Assembly: GCA_016719635.1 (NCBI GenBank)
Contig: JADJYT010000001.1
Location: forward strand, 744,001-808,000
DNA from: Sphingobacteriales bacterium
Lineage (GTDB): Bacteria > Bacteroidota > Bacteroidia > Chitinophagales > JADIYW01
Length of the DNA stretch: 64,000 nt
Direction of reading: 5' to 3'
Below, piece by piece: positions 8,281 to 17,576 of the stretch (its first letter is position 1; every line of letters starts with the position of its first letter). Position numbers and translations under genes: made by a program. The notes beneath the pieces were generated by a model that had not been told where the DNA came from, searched no databases, and saw only the letters and a list, made by a program, of their open reading frames with translations.

Positions 8281-11200
8281 ATGGTATGTAAAAGTTTCTA
8301 TAAACTTTTGACAATTTTTCTGTTGATTCCCGGCATAGACTCTTCATTGTTCGCCACACACATTGTCGGTGGTGTGATGAATTACAGATATGTAGGAAAT
8401 GACCGTTATGAAATCTCCCTTTATGTATACAGGGACTGCATCTATGGAATTCCTCCTTTAGATGATCCTGCTTATATCAGGGTATGGGATGGTGTATCAG
8501 AAAGCGTCTATGGCTTTTCAAAACCTTTTGACGATACATTACCACCCCTGCAACCGGATCCGTGTTCAAGAATCGAGACTCCGGTGTGTGTCAACTGGAC
8601 GAGGTATTTGGACACATTGGTTTTACCACCCAATGATTTAGGCTATACGATCTATTATCAACGCTGCTGCAGAAACAATACAATTCTTAACCTCACCTAC
8701 GACTCCAGGGGATATGGCGCGATGGACTGGGGAGCGACCTATACGATCAATATCCCGCCTTCCCTGGCGAATGAACACATAACGAATGCCTCCCCCTATT
8801 TTGTCAACTACCCGCCTGTTTATATTTGTGTAAACAAACCGATTACCTATGACAACAGTGTCATTGATACAGATGGTGATTCTTTGGTTTACCGTCTGTG
8901 TACGCCCTATTCAGGAGCTTTTCCCTATGACCCGGCAAATTATTATACAACAGAATTCCCCCCTTTTGAAAATGTTGTATGGGATTCGTCATACAGTGAA
9001 AGCAACATGTTGGGAGGTGTCCCATTAGCCGTCCATCCTGTTAACGGCTTACTGACCGGTACACCCAATACGATTGGTCAGTTTGTGGTGGGCATTTGTG
9101 TGGATGAATACAGAAATGGCACATTGCTTACAAGAACCATACGGGATTTTCAGTTCAATGTGGTGGATTGTAATTTACAGATCATCAGTAGTTTCTTTGC
9201 ACCAACCATTCAGTGCAATGATTTTACCGTAAACTTTCAGAATCAGAGTTCGGGTGCCACCAGCTATAAATGGTATTTTGGCGACGGTGACTCTTCAACA
9301 CTGGACAACCCTACACATACCTATACCGGCGCCGGAACTTATACCGTTACACTAATTTGCTACAATTCAGTCAGCAACTCCTGTATTGCCAATTATTCCA
9401 AAACCATTTCCGTTCAGTTCAAGAGGATAGAAGCTGATTTTAATGTTGACGTCGATGCCTGTCTGCAAAGAGGTGATATCATCCGTTTCATAGACAGAAG
9501 CACCGATTCATTCAATGTAGCCGGCTGGAAATGGAATTTTTCCACCGGCGATTCCTCTTCCCTGCAAAATCCTGTTTTGTCATATAATGGCAATGACACC
9601 ATCCTTACAGCAACCTTGCTGGTTACCTCCACCAATGGGTGTACCTCCACGATTACAAAGACCATCCGGTTATTTAAAAAGCCGCCTTATGCCATTACAC
9701 CCGTCATTACCAAATGCAGCAATGTACAGACTGCACAACTGGAATTGAGCATGCAGGGTAATAATATTTTCCAATGGTCGCCAACAACAGGACTGAATAA
9801 CCCGAACATACAGAACCCCAACACAAACACAAATACCAACATCACGTACTACGTTACGATTAAAACTCCACTATCAAACGGAGATACCTGCTTCCAACGA
9901 GACAGTGTGCAGGTCAAGACCATCAATACCGTTCAGATAAACGCCAGCGATACGACAAAAGTGTGCAGTGATTCGGTTCGGTTAAGTGTCCCGATTTCAA
10001 CAGGCCAATCGGTCATCTGGTCCACTTCTGCAACTTTTAATCCGGTTATTGGAACAACGGGTTCCATCGCTGTAGCACAGAGCGCTCCTTCCCGGAAATA
10101 TTTTGTAAAGATCACTGCACAAGGTTGCGAAGCGACAGACAGTATCATCGCGCTGTACAGCAATACCATTCCACAGATAGCTTTAGAGGACAACATTTTA
10201 CAATGTTCCAATCAACTTTCGATAACTGCCGGTATTGATTTTGCAGACCAGGTCATATGGTCTGCATCACCAACCTTCAATCCGGTTCTGTCTGCGGAAA
10301 ATCCATTAATTGCGGTTCAAATCCCTAAGACTGTAAAATACTATATCAAAGCAGACTACAAAACCTGCAGCAATACCGACAGTATCAAGGTAACCATACA
10401 GGATACCTTACCCAGCATTGCATTGTCAGATTCACTTTCCATCTGCGGGGAGGATATCGTAATTTCAGCTGTTGTGAGAAAATTTACTTCCCTGATCTGG
10501 TCAGACTCCCCCACTTTCTCTTCAGTGATTGGAACAACGGGCACATTAGTTGTCTTTCAAAGTAATCCGCGTCAGGTATATTACCTGAAAGCATTTTACA
10601 GGGACTGTTTTGTTACAGACAGTATTATTGTAAATTACAATAGTAACCCGCCCACTATTGATCTGGCAGACAGTGCATTTATCTGCAGCAATACTATTCG
10701 TGCATCTGCCGTCGTAAATAATGCAGGCCAGATTACCTGGTCGGTGAATCCGACGTTTACACCTGTTTTATCGAATCAGGCATCTTTTATCATCGCTCAA
10801 ACTGCACCGTTAAAAACGTATTACATAAAGGCGGCGTATCAATTCTGTTCTGTGACGGACAGTATACAAATCAGGATACCGGACAAGCTAACGTCCATAG
10901 ATTTATCTGACTCTGCATTTGTCTGCAAGGATTCCGTCAGAATACTTGCACACATCAGCAATTATGATAGCCTGACATGGTTCGGCAGTATAAATTTTGA
11001 TGAAGTACTTTCTCATGATTCAATTTTAGTTACGGTACAATCGGAACCTCAAAAAACATACTATCTGAAAGCCTATTATGCGGGCTGTGAGACTATTGAC
11101 AGTATAGCCGTATTTTACAACGATACCTTACCAAGCATCCGCATCAACAGAGACAAACTTCTTTACTGTGAAGATAGTGTAAGCACTTCTGCAACGGTAG

Positions 11201-12129
11201 ATTTTAATACAACTCTTACATGGTCAACAGACCCGGATTTCAACCATGTTATTTCTGCCGATTCATCCTTTACCTATGTTCAGACCGATTCAGTACAATG
11301 GTATTATTTCAGGGCAACATACAACTTCTGCTATGTCATTGACAGCATAAAATTAGAAAAGCAAAACATCCGGTATGCTGCCGAAAACAAATCCGTTTGC
11401 CTGGGCGACAGCCTGACTGTGCGATTGTCTGTTCAAACCCACGGGCAATATGACATAAAATGGATGACGGAATCAGATACGCTTGAGACGAGCGATACTG
11501 ACTCAATCCATATAAAACCCAACCAGTCTCATACCCTTTATTTTTCCGTTATTAATACCTACGGTTGTTCGGTGGATGATTCCCTGTTGATAACAGTTCA
11601 TCCATTACCAACAGTAAGTGCGACAGTGGACAAACCGGTCATATTTACAGGAGAACAGGTGCAATTAACGGTAACACAGGATGAAGAATATTCTTATAAC
11701 TGGACACCTTCGAGCCTCGTTTCTCAGACAAACATCTTCAACCCCGTATCCTCACCGACAGAAACCACCGTCTATACAGTAAGCGTAAATACTTCTGATA
11801 ACTGTATCGGTCAGGATACTGTCAGCGTGCAGGTGCTGGAATCCGTATGTGATAAGAATCTGGTATTTATTCCGAACGCTTTCACACCGAACGGTGACAA
11901 AGTAAACGATGAATTCAAAGTGAGGGCCAGTACGCTAAAAAACATACAACTCGTCATTTATGACCGTTGGGGCAATAAAGTTTTTGAAAGTGATGACATC
12001 CACAAAGGGTGGGACGGCACCTATAAAGGCCAGCCGGCATTGTTGGATGCATACGGTTATTTTTTTACCGGTCAATGCCTGCAGGGAGAGAAAATTTCTT
12101 TAAAAGGCAACGTTACCCTACTGCGTTAG
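8281..12129 (+). CDS. Giant secreted modular protein with PKD domain and T9SS type B sorting domain
   Basis: 1282 aa. A signal peptide (about 1-26) precedes THIVGGVMNYRYVGND, the start of an N-terminal domain common in Bacteroidota adhesins. A PKD domain with YFGDGDSSTLDNPTHTY lies near 330-370. About six degenerate 75-aa modules follow (about 550-1040), each with one early and one late cysteine and the pattern C...SVR...W(S)..P.F..V. The last 85 residues are the CHU_C / gliding-motility-associated type B sorting domain: FIPNAFTPNGDKVNDEF, YDRWGNKVFES, WDGTYKGQ, GNVTLLR. The protein should cross the outer membrane by T9SS and stay at the cell surface or be released. First gene of the adhesin locus; the next gene starts 37 bases on. 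Confidence 0.9.
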   Translation: MVCKSFYKLLTIFLLIPGIDSSLFATHIVGGVMNYRYVGNDRYEISLYVYRDCIYGIPPLDDPAYIRVWDGVSESVYGFSKPFDDTLPPLQPDPCSRIETPVCVNWTRYLDTLVLPPNDLGYTIYYQRCCRNNTILNLTYDSRGYGAMDWGATYTINIPPSLANEHITNASPYFVNYPPVYICVNKPITYDNSVIDTDGDSLVYRLCTPYSGAFPYDPANYYTTEFPPFENVVWDSSYSESNMLGGVPLAVHPVNGLLTGTPNTIGQFVVGICVDEYRNGTLLTRTIRDFQFNVVDCNLQIISSFFAPTIQCNDFTVNFQNQSSGATSYKWYFGDGDSSTLDNPTHTYTGAGTYTVTLICYNSVSNSCIANYSKTISVQFKRIEADFNVDVDACLQRGDIIRFIDRSTDSFNVAGWKWNFSTGDSSSLQNPVLSYNGNDTILTATLLVTSTNGCTSTITKTIRLFKKPPYAITPVITKCSNVQTAQLELSMQGNNIFQWSPTTGLNNPNIQNPNTNTNTNITYYVTIKTPLSNGDTCFQRDSVQVKTINTVQINASDTTKVCSDSVRLSVPISTGQSVIWSTSATFNPVIGTTGSIAVAQSAPSRKYFVKITAQGCEATDSIIALYSNTIPQIALEDNILQCSNQLSITAGIDFADQVIWSASPTFNPVLSAENPLIAVQIPKTVKYYIKADYKTCSNTDSIKVTIQDTLPSIALSDSLSICGEDIVISAVVRKFTSLIWSDSPTFSSVIGTTGTLVVFQSNPRQVYYLKAFYRDCFVTDSIIVNYNSNPPTIDLADSAFICSNTIRASAVVNNAGQITWSVNPTFTPVLSNQASFIIAQTAPLKTYYIKAAYQFCSVTDSIQIRIPDKLTSIDLSDSAFVCKDSVRILAHISNYDSLTWFGSINFDEVLSHDSILVTVQSEPQKTYYLKAYYAGCETIDSIAVFYNDTLPSIRINRDKLLYCEDSVSTSATVDFNTTLTWSTDPDFNHVISADSSFTYVQTDSVQWYYFRATYNFCYVIDSIKLEKQNIRYAAENKSVCLGDSLTVRLSVQTHGQYDIKWMTESDTLETSDTDSIHIKPNQSHTLYFSVINTYGCSVDDSLLITVHPLPTVSATVDKPVIFTGEQVQLTVTQDEEYSYNWTPSSLVSQTNIFNPVSSPTETTVYTVSVNTSDNCIGQDTVSVQVLESVCDKNLVFIPNAFTPNGDKVNDEFKVRASTLKNIQLVIYDRWGNKVFESDDIHKGWDGTYKGQPALLDAYGYFFTGQCLQGEKISLKGNVTLLR

Positions 12130-12166
12130 CAATAAAGTTTCTATATTTAGTTGGTAAATTCAGATT

Positions 12167-15100
12167 ATGAGAAAACTCCTGGTCTTCATACAGACGATTG
12201 TGATGACATTCAGCTTACAGGCAGTGGAATTGCCTGCTCAGTTGGATTATATAAAAAATAACGGACAATGGGAACAATCCGTCCTATACAAAGCTGATTT
12301 GCGCGGCGGCTGGGTGTTTTTAGAAAAAAATGCACTGACTTATTTATTCCTCGATTCTAAGGAGATGCACCATCAGCATCAGGAAGGAAATGAGAAGTAT
12401 ATCGAGATAAACGGTGTAAAGACACTCAATCCGAATTACAAGGAAGCAGAAAAATCGGCCAGGGGACATGCCTACCAGATGAGTTGGCTGCAATCCAATC
12501 CCTTGGTGAAAATTGTGGAGAAAGATAAACAACCCTATTTCAACAATTATTTTTTAGGCAATGATCCTTCAAAGTGGCAATCAGCAGTTGGATTGTACAG
12601 TAGTGTTTTTTATACCAACTTATATCAACAGATAGATGCCAGGATTTACAGTCAGGCTCAGTCTATGAAAACGGATTATATCATTCACAAAGGAGGAAAC
12701 CCGACCCTGATAAAGATGGAATATAAAGGAGCAGATGCTATTAAAGTGGATGAATCCGGAAGATTAATTATTCAGACATCTGTCAATACCGTAAACGAAC
12801 TGAAACCATATGCCTATCAATACGTTAATGGCATGAGACAGGAAGTAAAATGTTCTTACCGGATATCCGGCAATGTTGTCACCTTTCATTTACCGGAAGG
12901 GTACGATAACAATAACGACCTCATCATTGACCCTACCTTAATATTCTCCACCTACTCCGGCAGTTTCGGCGACAACTGGGGTTCTTCCGCCACACACGAT
13001 GCAGCCGGGAATATGTTTTTGGGTGGTATTGCGCTGGATGTAGGTTTCCCTACCACTTTAGGTGCTTTTCAAACCTCTTTTTCCGGCGGTTCCGGTTTTA
13101 ATATCACGGACATTGCGATTACCAAATTCAATTCGACCGGTACGGCACGTTTGTATTCTACCTATTTAGGAGGCTCGTCCAACGAATTATTATCGAGTTT
13201 ATACTGCACCCCCAGCAATGAGCTGATTGCGGTTATTTCAACCAGTTCCACTAATTTCCCCACATCGGCAGATGCCTTTGACAAAACGTTTAACGGCGGA
13301 GGAAGTACCGTTGCCATCCAGAGTTCCATAGAATTTCCAAATGGATCAGACATTGCCGTCACAAAATTCAACGCTGCAGGAACCGGACTGGTCGGCTCCA
13401 CCTATTTTGGAGGAACCAGTAATGACGGATTAAATCTTCATCCCTCCACTTTGTTTAATTACGGAGACGATACAAGAAATGATATCGCACTGGATAATTC
13501 CGGAAATATTTATATCGTATCGACTACCAGTTCCTCGAATATACCCGGCACAGCCGGAAAGGCACAGCCAAGTATAGGCGGCGGTTCGTATGATGGTGTT
13601 GTGGCTAAATTCAATTCAGGTTTATCTTCATTAAACTGGGCTACCTATTATGGCGGGTCCGGAGCAGATGCCGCTTACAGCATTTCCTTAGACATTGCCA
13701 GCAATATTTTTATTTGCGGCGGTACAAACAGCAGCAATTTGCCCGGAAGAACCAACGGGCTTAACACCACTTACCGGGGTGGTACAACTGATGGATATGT
13801 TGCCAAACTCGATAATAACGGGAACAGTGTATTGGCCGCCACTTATTTAGGTACCGCCGGCTACGATCAGGCTTACCTGATGGATGTGGATAAAAATGAT
13901 AACATCTATATATTCGGTCAGACTTTGGGCAGTTATCCCGTTACGGCAGGTGTATATTCAAACGCCAACTCCAATCAATTCCTCCACAAGCTCAACAACA
14001 GTTTAAATACAACCGCATTTTCGACTGTATTTGGAAGGCCTAACTATAGCCTGATTAATATTTCCCCTACCGCTCTTTTGGTGGACATTTGCGGAAACAT
14101 TTATGCGGCTGGCTGGGGAGGCGGTGTAAATTCTGGCTTCCAGCCAAATGCTGGCACCACTGCCCAAATGCCTGTTACGGCAGATGCCTATAAAAGCAGT
14201 ACGGACAACAAAGATTTTTATTTTATTAATCTTAATCAAAATGCAAGCAGCCTTAAATATGCATCCTACTTCGGAGAAAATGGCGGAGTCGGCGACCATG
14301 TAGACGGGGGTACGAGTAGATTTGATAAAAACGGTATCATCTATCAGGCTGTTTGTGCCAGTTGCAATGCAACCAATTCATTTCCCGTTACGGCCGGCAC
14401 TGTTGGACAAAATAATAATTCCATTAACTGCAACATGGCCGGGTTCAAATTCAAATTTGATTTGACAGGTCTCCAGATCATTACGGCAGCCGGAAACCCA
14501 TCGGCCGGATGCTCTCCGCTATCTGTAAATTTCACCTACACCGCCACTCAACCCGCCACTCAATTTTTCTGGAATTTCGGTGACGGTTCCACTTCGACAG
14601 CTGAATTCCCTTCGCATACATTCAACAATCCCGGAACATACACCGTAAAACTTGTCATCAAAGACCCCAATAACTGTAACCCAGCCGACTCCGCTACATT
14701 TACGATTACCGTTCGGGAAAAGAAAACCAATCCTATCAGCAGAACAATTTGTGAAGGGCAGTCTGTTACCGTTGGCAATCAGACATTCAATACCACCGGT
14801 ACGTATAGTGTAACCTTACAAACGACTCAAGGATGTGACTCAGTGGTAAATTTAAACCTTGTCGTCAATCCAACAAAAAGTACCAGTATCAGCAGAACCA
14901 TCTGCCAGGGACAATCGGTAACAATAGGCAACCAAACCTTTAATCAGACCGGAAACTTTTCCGTTACCTTACAAACCTCTGCTAACTGCGATTCTATTGT
15001 GAGCCTGAATCTTACTGTAAAACAACCTTTCACCACCAATATCAGCAGAACTATCTGTCAGGGACAATCAGTCACCGTAGGAACCCAAACCTTCAATCAA

Positions 15101-16930
15101 ACCGGAGTCTTTACCGTTCTGCTTCAATCATCCGATAATTGTGATTCCACGGTCATATTAAATCTGACTGTCAATCCACCTGTTGCAACAACTATTTCAA
15201 GAACCATCTGTCAGGGACAATCCGTCACCATTGGAAATCAGACTTTCAATCAGACAGGAACTTTTTCGGTGACGTTGGTTTCCTCTCAAAACTGTGATTC
15301 TGTTGTTACATTAAATTTATCCGTCAATGATGTCCTCACTACTCAGCTCAATCAAACCGTTTGTACAGGCGGCAGTGTCACCATCGGCAACCAGACCTTC
15401 TACACAACAGGAAGCTATTCCGTAACATTGACATCCGCACAGCGCTGCGACAGTATTGTCAACCTCCAGCTGCTGGTAACAGACACGATTGTTGCCAATA
15501 TAACGGCATCCATCTGTGAAGGAGAAAGGTATTTCATCGGAAATCAGGTATTTACAGCGAGTGGTGACTATTCGGTATACTTAACGGCTGCTGCCGGCTG
15601 CGACAGCACCGTACATTTGTCGCTAACCGTAAATAATATTGCACGAACAACCATCGACAGAATAATTTGTGATAATGACAGTGTTGTAATCGGAACCCAG
15701 GTCTTTAAAGACGCCGGAACTTATACGGTAACGTTAACTTCCTCGCAGCAATGTGACAGCATCATAACATTAAACCTCACTGTAAACCCTACCAGATCCA
15801 CGGATGTGTTTTCAACCATCTGTGAAGGGGATTCCGTTTCAATAGGCACACAGATATTCAGGGAAACTGGCGTATATACGATTCCGTTACAAACAACAGT
15901 AAGCTGCGACAGTAATGTAACCTTGCATCTTACGGTCAATCCGCTAAAACGCACCAATTTTACAGAATCCATTTGTGAGGGCAGCAGCTATTCATTCAAC
16001 AATCAGATTTTGACCGAACCGGGAGATTACTCACAAATACTTTCCACGTCATTGGATTGTGACAGTATCATTACACTTACACTTATTGTACATCCGAATG
16101 TTTCCATCGATATTCTCAGAGAAATTTGCGAAGGGGACTCCGTCACCATAGGGACACAATCCTTTAAGGAAACAGGGAATTACACTGTAAAATTACTCGG
16201 CTCTTTCCGATGTGACAGTACCGTTAACCTGTCCCTGACTGTTCATCCGCCGAAGAGCACGCAACTGGAAAGAACAATTTGTGCGGGTGATTCGGTAATG
16301 ATAGGGAATCAAACATTTAAGGAAGATGGTAATTATGTTGTAATCCTGAACACCTCAAAAGGATGTGACAGTACTGTATTCCTGACGTTGAACGTAAACA
16401 GTACGCCTGTCATTAACGCATCCGTTGATAAATCAATTGTTTTGCCGGGCGAAGCTGTACAATTAGATGTTACAGCATCGGGCAGCTATTCCTTCAACTG
16501 GACACCGGCCGGAGCAGTCAGTAATCCATTGATAGCCAATCCGACCGCCATTGTAAATACACCAACCTGGTTCGTTGTGAGGGCATCCGATATTACAACA
16601 GAATGTGCATCTGTCGACTCTGTATTCGTTGACGTGGAAATTCTGCCCTGTGTAAAAGAAAATATTTTTATCCCCAATGCATTTTCTCCGAATGGTGATG
16701 GAATAAACGATCACTTTGTTCCGAGATCCACCATTCTGTTATCCATGCGATTGCAGGTTTATGACAGATGGGGAAATAAAGTTTTTGAAAGCAATGACCC
16801 CGCGCAAGGATGGGATGGAACCTATAAAGGACAGCCTGCACAGGTAGACGCTTATGGTTATCATTTTACCGGAACATGCACTGACGGCGGCAATATAACA
16901 TTAAAGGGCAACGTAACGCTTCTGAGGTAA
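12167..16930 (+). CDS. Giant T9SS type B cargo protein with SBBP, PKD and eleven cysteine modules
   Basis: 1587 aa. Signal peptide at 1-19; an N-terminal beta domain of the DUF7948 kind (about 25-250, includes GQWEQSVLYKAD). SBBP beta-propeller repeats run from about 260 to 770 (repeated STYLGG, TYYGGSGAD). A PKD domain with FFWNFGDGSTST lies near 797-845. About eleven 57-aa modules span 845-1410, each reading RTICQGQSVTIGNQTF...TGTYSVTL...CDS.V.LNLTVNP with two conserved cysteines that probably form one disulfide. The CHU_C type B sorting domain occupies the last 90 residues (IPNAFSPNGDGINDHF, YDRWGNKVFES, GNVTLLR). It shares module types with the 17577 gene, so the two are partial paralogues. 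Adhesin role is inferred. Confidence 0.9.
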   Translation: MRKLLVFIQTIVMTFSLQAVELPAQLDYIKNNGQWEQSVLYKADLRGGWVFLEKNALTYLFLDSKEMHHQHQEGNEKYIEINGVKTLNPNYKEAEKSARGHAYQMSWLQSNPLVKIVEKDKQPYFNNYFLGNDPSKWQSAVGLYSSVFYTNLYQQIDARIYSQAQSMKTDYIIHKGGNPTLIKMEYKGADAIKVDESGRLIIQTSVNTVNELKPYAYQYVNGMRQEVKCSYRISGNVVTFHLPEGYDNNNDLIIDPTLIFSTYSGSFGDNWGSSATHDAAGNMFLGGIALDVGFPTTLGAFQTSFSGGSGFNITDIAITKFNSTGTARLYSTYLGGSSNELLSSLYCTPSNELIAVISTSSTNFPTSADAFDKTFNGGGSTVAIQSSIEFPNGSDIAVTKFNAAGTGLVGSTYFGGTSNDGLNLHPSTLFNYGDDTRNDIALDNSGNIYIVSTTSSSNIPGTAGKAQPSIGGGSYDGVVAKFNSGLSSLNWATYYGGSGADAAYSISLDIASNIFICGGTNSSNLPGRTNGLNTTYRGGTTDGYVAKLDNNGNSVLAATYLGTAGYDQAYLMDVDKNDNIYIFGQTLGSYPVTAGVYSNANSNQFLHKLNNSLNTTAFSTVFGRPNYSLINISPTALLVDICGNIYAAGWGGGVNSGFQPNAGTTAQMPVTADAYKSSTDNKDFYFINLNQNASSLKYASYFGENGGVGDHVDGGTSRFDKNGIIYQAVCASCNATNSFPVTAGTVGQNNNSINCNMAGFKFKFDLTGLQIITAAGNPSAGCSPLSVNFTYTATQPATQFFWNFGDGSTSTAEFPSHTFNNPGTYTVKLVIKDPNNCNPADSATFTITVREKKTNPISRTICEGQSVTVGNQTFNTTGTYSVTLQTTQGCDSVVNLNLVVNPTKSTSISRTICQGQSVTIGNQTFNQTGNFSVTLQTSANCDSIVSLNLTVKQPFTTNISRTICQGQSVTVGTQTFNQTGVFTVLLQSSDNCDSTVILNLTVNPPVATTISRTICQGQSVTIGNQTFNQTGTFSVTLVSSQNCDSVVTLNLSVNDVLTTQLNQTVCTGGSVTIGNQTFYTTGSYSVTLTSAQRCDSIVNLQLLVTDTIVANITASICEGERYFIGNQVFTASGDYSVYLTAAAGCDSTVHLSLTVNNIARTTIDRIICDNDSVVIGTQVFKDAGTYTVTLTSSQQCDSIITLNLTVNPTRSTDVFSTICEGDSVSIGTQIFRETGVYTIPLQTTVSCDSNVTLHLTVNPLKRTNFTESICEGSSYSFNNQILTEPGDYSQILSTSLDCDSIITLTLIVHPNVSIDILREICEGDSVTIGTQSFKETGNYTVKLLGSFRCDSTVNLSLTVHPPKSTQLERTICAGDSVMIGNQTFKEDGNYVVILNTSKGCDSTVFLTLNVNSTPVINASVDKSIVLPGEAVQLDVTASGSYSFNWTPAGAVSNPLIANPTAIVNTPTWFVVRASDITTECASVDSVFVDVEILPCVKENIFIPNAFSPNGDGINDHFVPRSTILLSMRLQVYDRWGNKVFESNDPAQGWDGTYKGQPAQVDAYGYHFTGTCTDGGNITLKGNVTLLR

Positions 16931-16959
16931 AAAAATTGTGTATTTTTCTACAAAGCACC

Positions 16960-16988
16960 TTGTAATTAGGAAATTTTAACTAATTTTG
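16960..16988 (+). promoter_or_regulatory. Bacteroidota-type promoter upstream of the second half of the adhesin locus
   Basis: TTG at 16960-16962, an 18-base spacer, TAATTTTG at 16981-16988. Expected transcription start is near 16995, leaving a leader of about 135 bases before the start at 17132. The leader contains a hairpin CTACATT-ATCAG-AATGTAG (17063-17081) followed by TTCTTTTGG. Confidence 0.5.
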
Positions 16989-17131
16989 CCGTACAAGCCA
17001 TTAAAACTTTTTAAGTCTTGATGACATAATCAGCCCTCGTTTTCTTTATTGGTAATAAAAACCTACATTATCAGAATGTAGTTCTTTTGGGGTAATTATT
17101 AATTTACTATTCATTCATAACTGTTTTTAAA

Positions 17132-17566
17132 ATGCATTACATGAAGTGTTTTATTTTAAACGTATTTTTTATTTGTGCAGTCCACGCAGCCTTTTCACAA
17201 GACGGCGTAAATGCACCCAACCAGCGGGAAAGTATAAAAGCTTCCTTAAAAGGCAAACAAGTCAGCATCGAAAACCGGTCGTTTGATTTTAGGGTGCTGA
17301 AATATTACACGGAAGCAGAACTTAGAGAGATGACTGCCTCCAAACGTGCACAGATCCAGTATCTGTATACTGAATCCTTCAGGGTTTTGAACCCGTCATC
17401 CTGCAGTTCACTATCGGAAATAGATATTGATATTTCCAAGCTGGAAGTATACAGAGATATTTCAACATCAAAGGTGGTGGAATTCGGAACCGACTGTAAA
17501 GTAAAAATAGAATTGGTTTCCAGAACAGCTTTAGAGCAAAAGATGACTCAACTTTCCAAACTGTAA
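17132..17566 (+). CDS. Small secreted hypothetical protein of the adhesin locus
   Basis: 144 aa with a signal peptide ending near HAAFSQ (about residue 23); the Met at 17141 is an equally good start. The mature part has two cysteines (residues about 91 and 116) and no family I know. It lies 10 bases before the start of the giant 17577 gene, so the two are probably co-transcribed from the promoter at 16960. It may be an accessory or chaperone-like partner of the giant protein; this is inference from position only. Confidence 0.65.
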   Translation: MHYMKCFILNVFFICAVHAAFSQDGVNAPNQRESIKASLKGKQVSIENRSFDFRVLKYYTEAELREMTASKRAQIQYLYTESFRVLNPSSCSSLSEIDIDISKLEVYRDISTSKVVEFGTDCKVKIELVSRTALEQKMTQLSKL

Positions 17567-17576
17567 AAATTGAACC

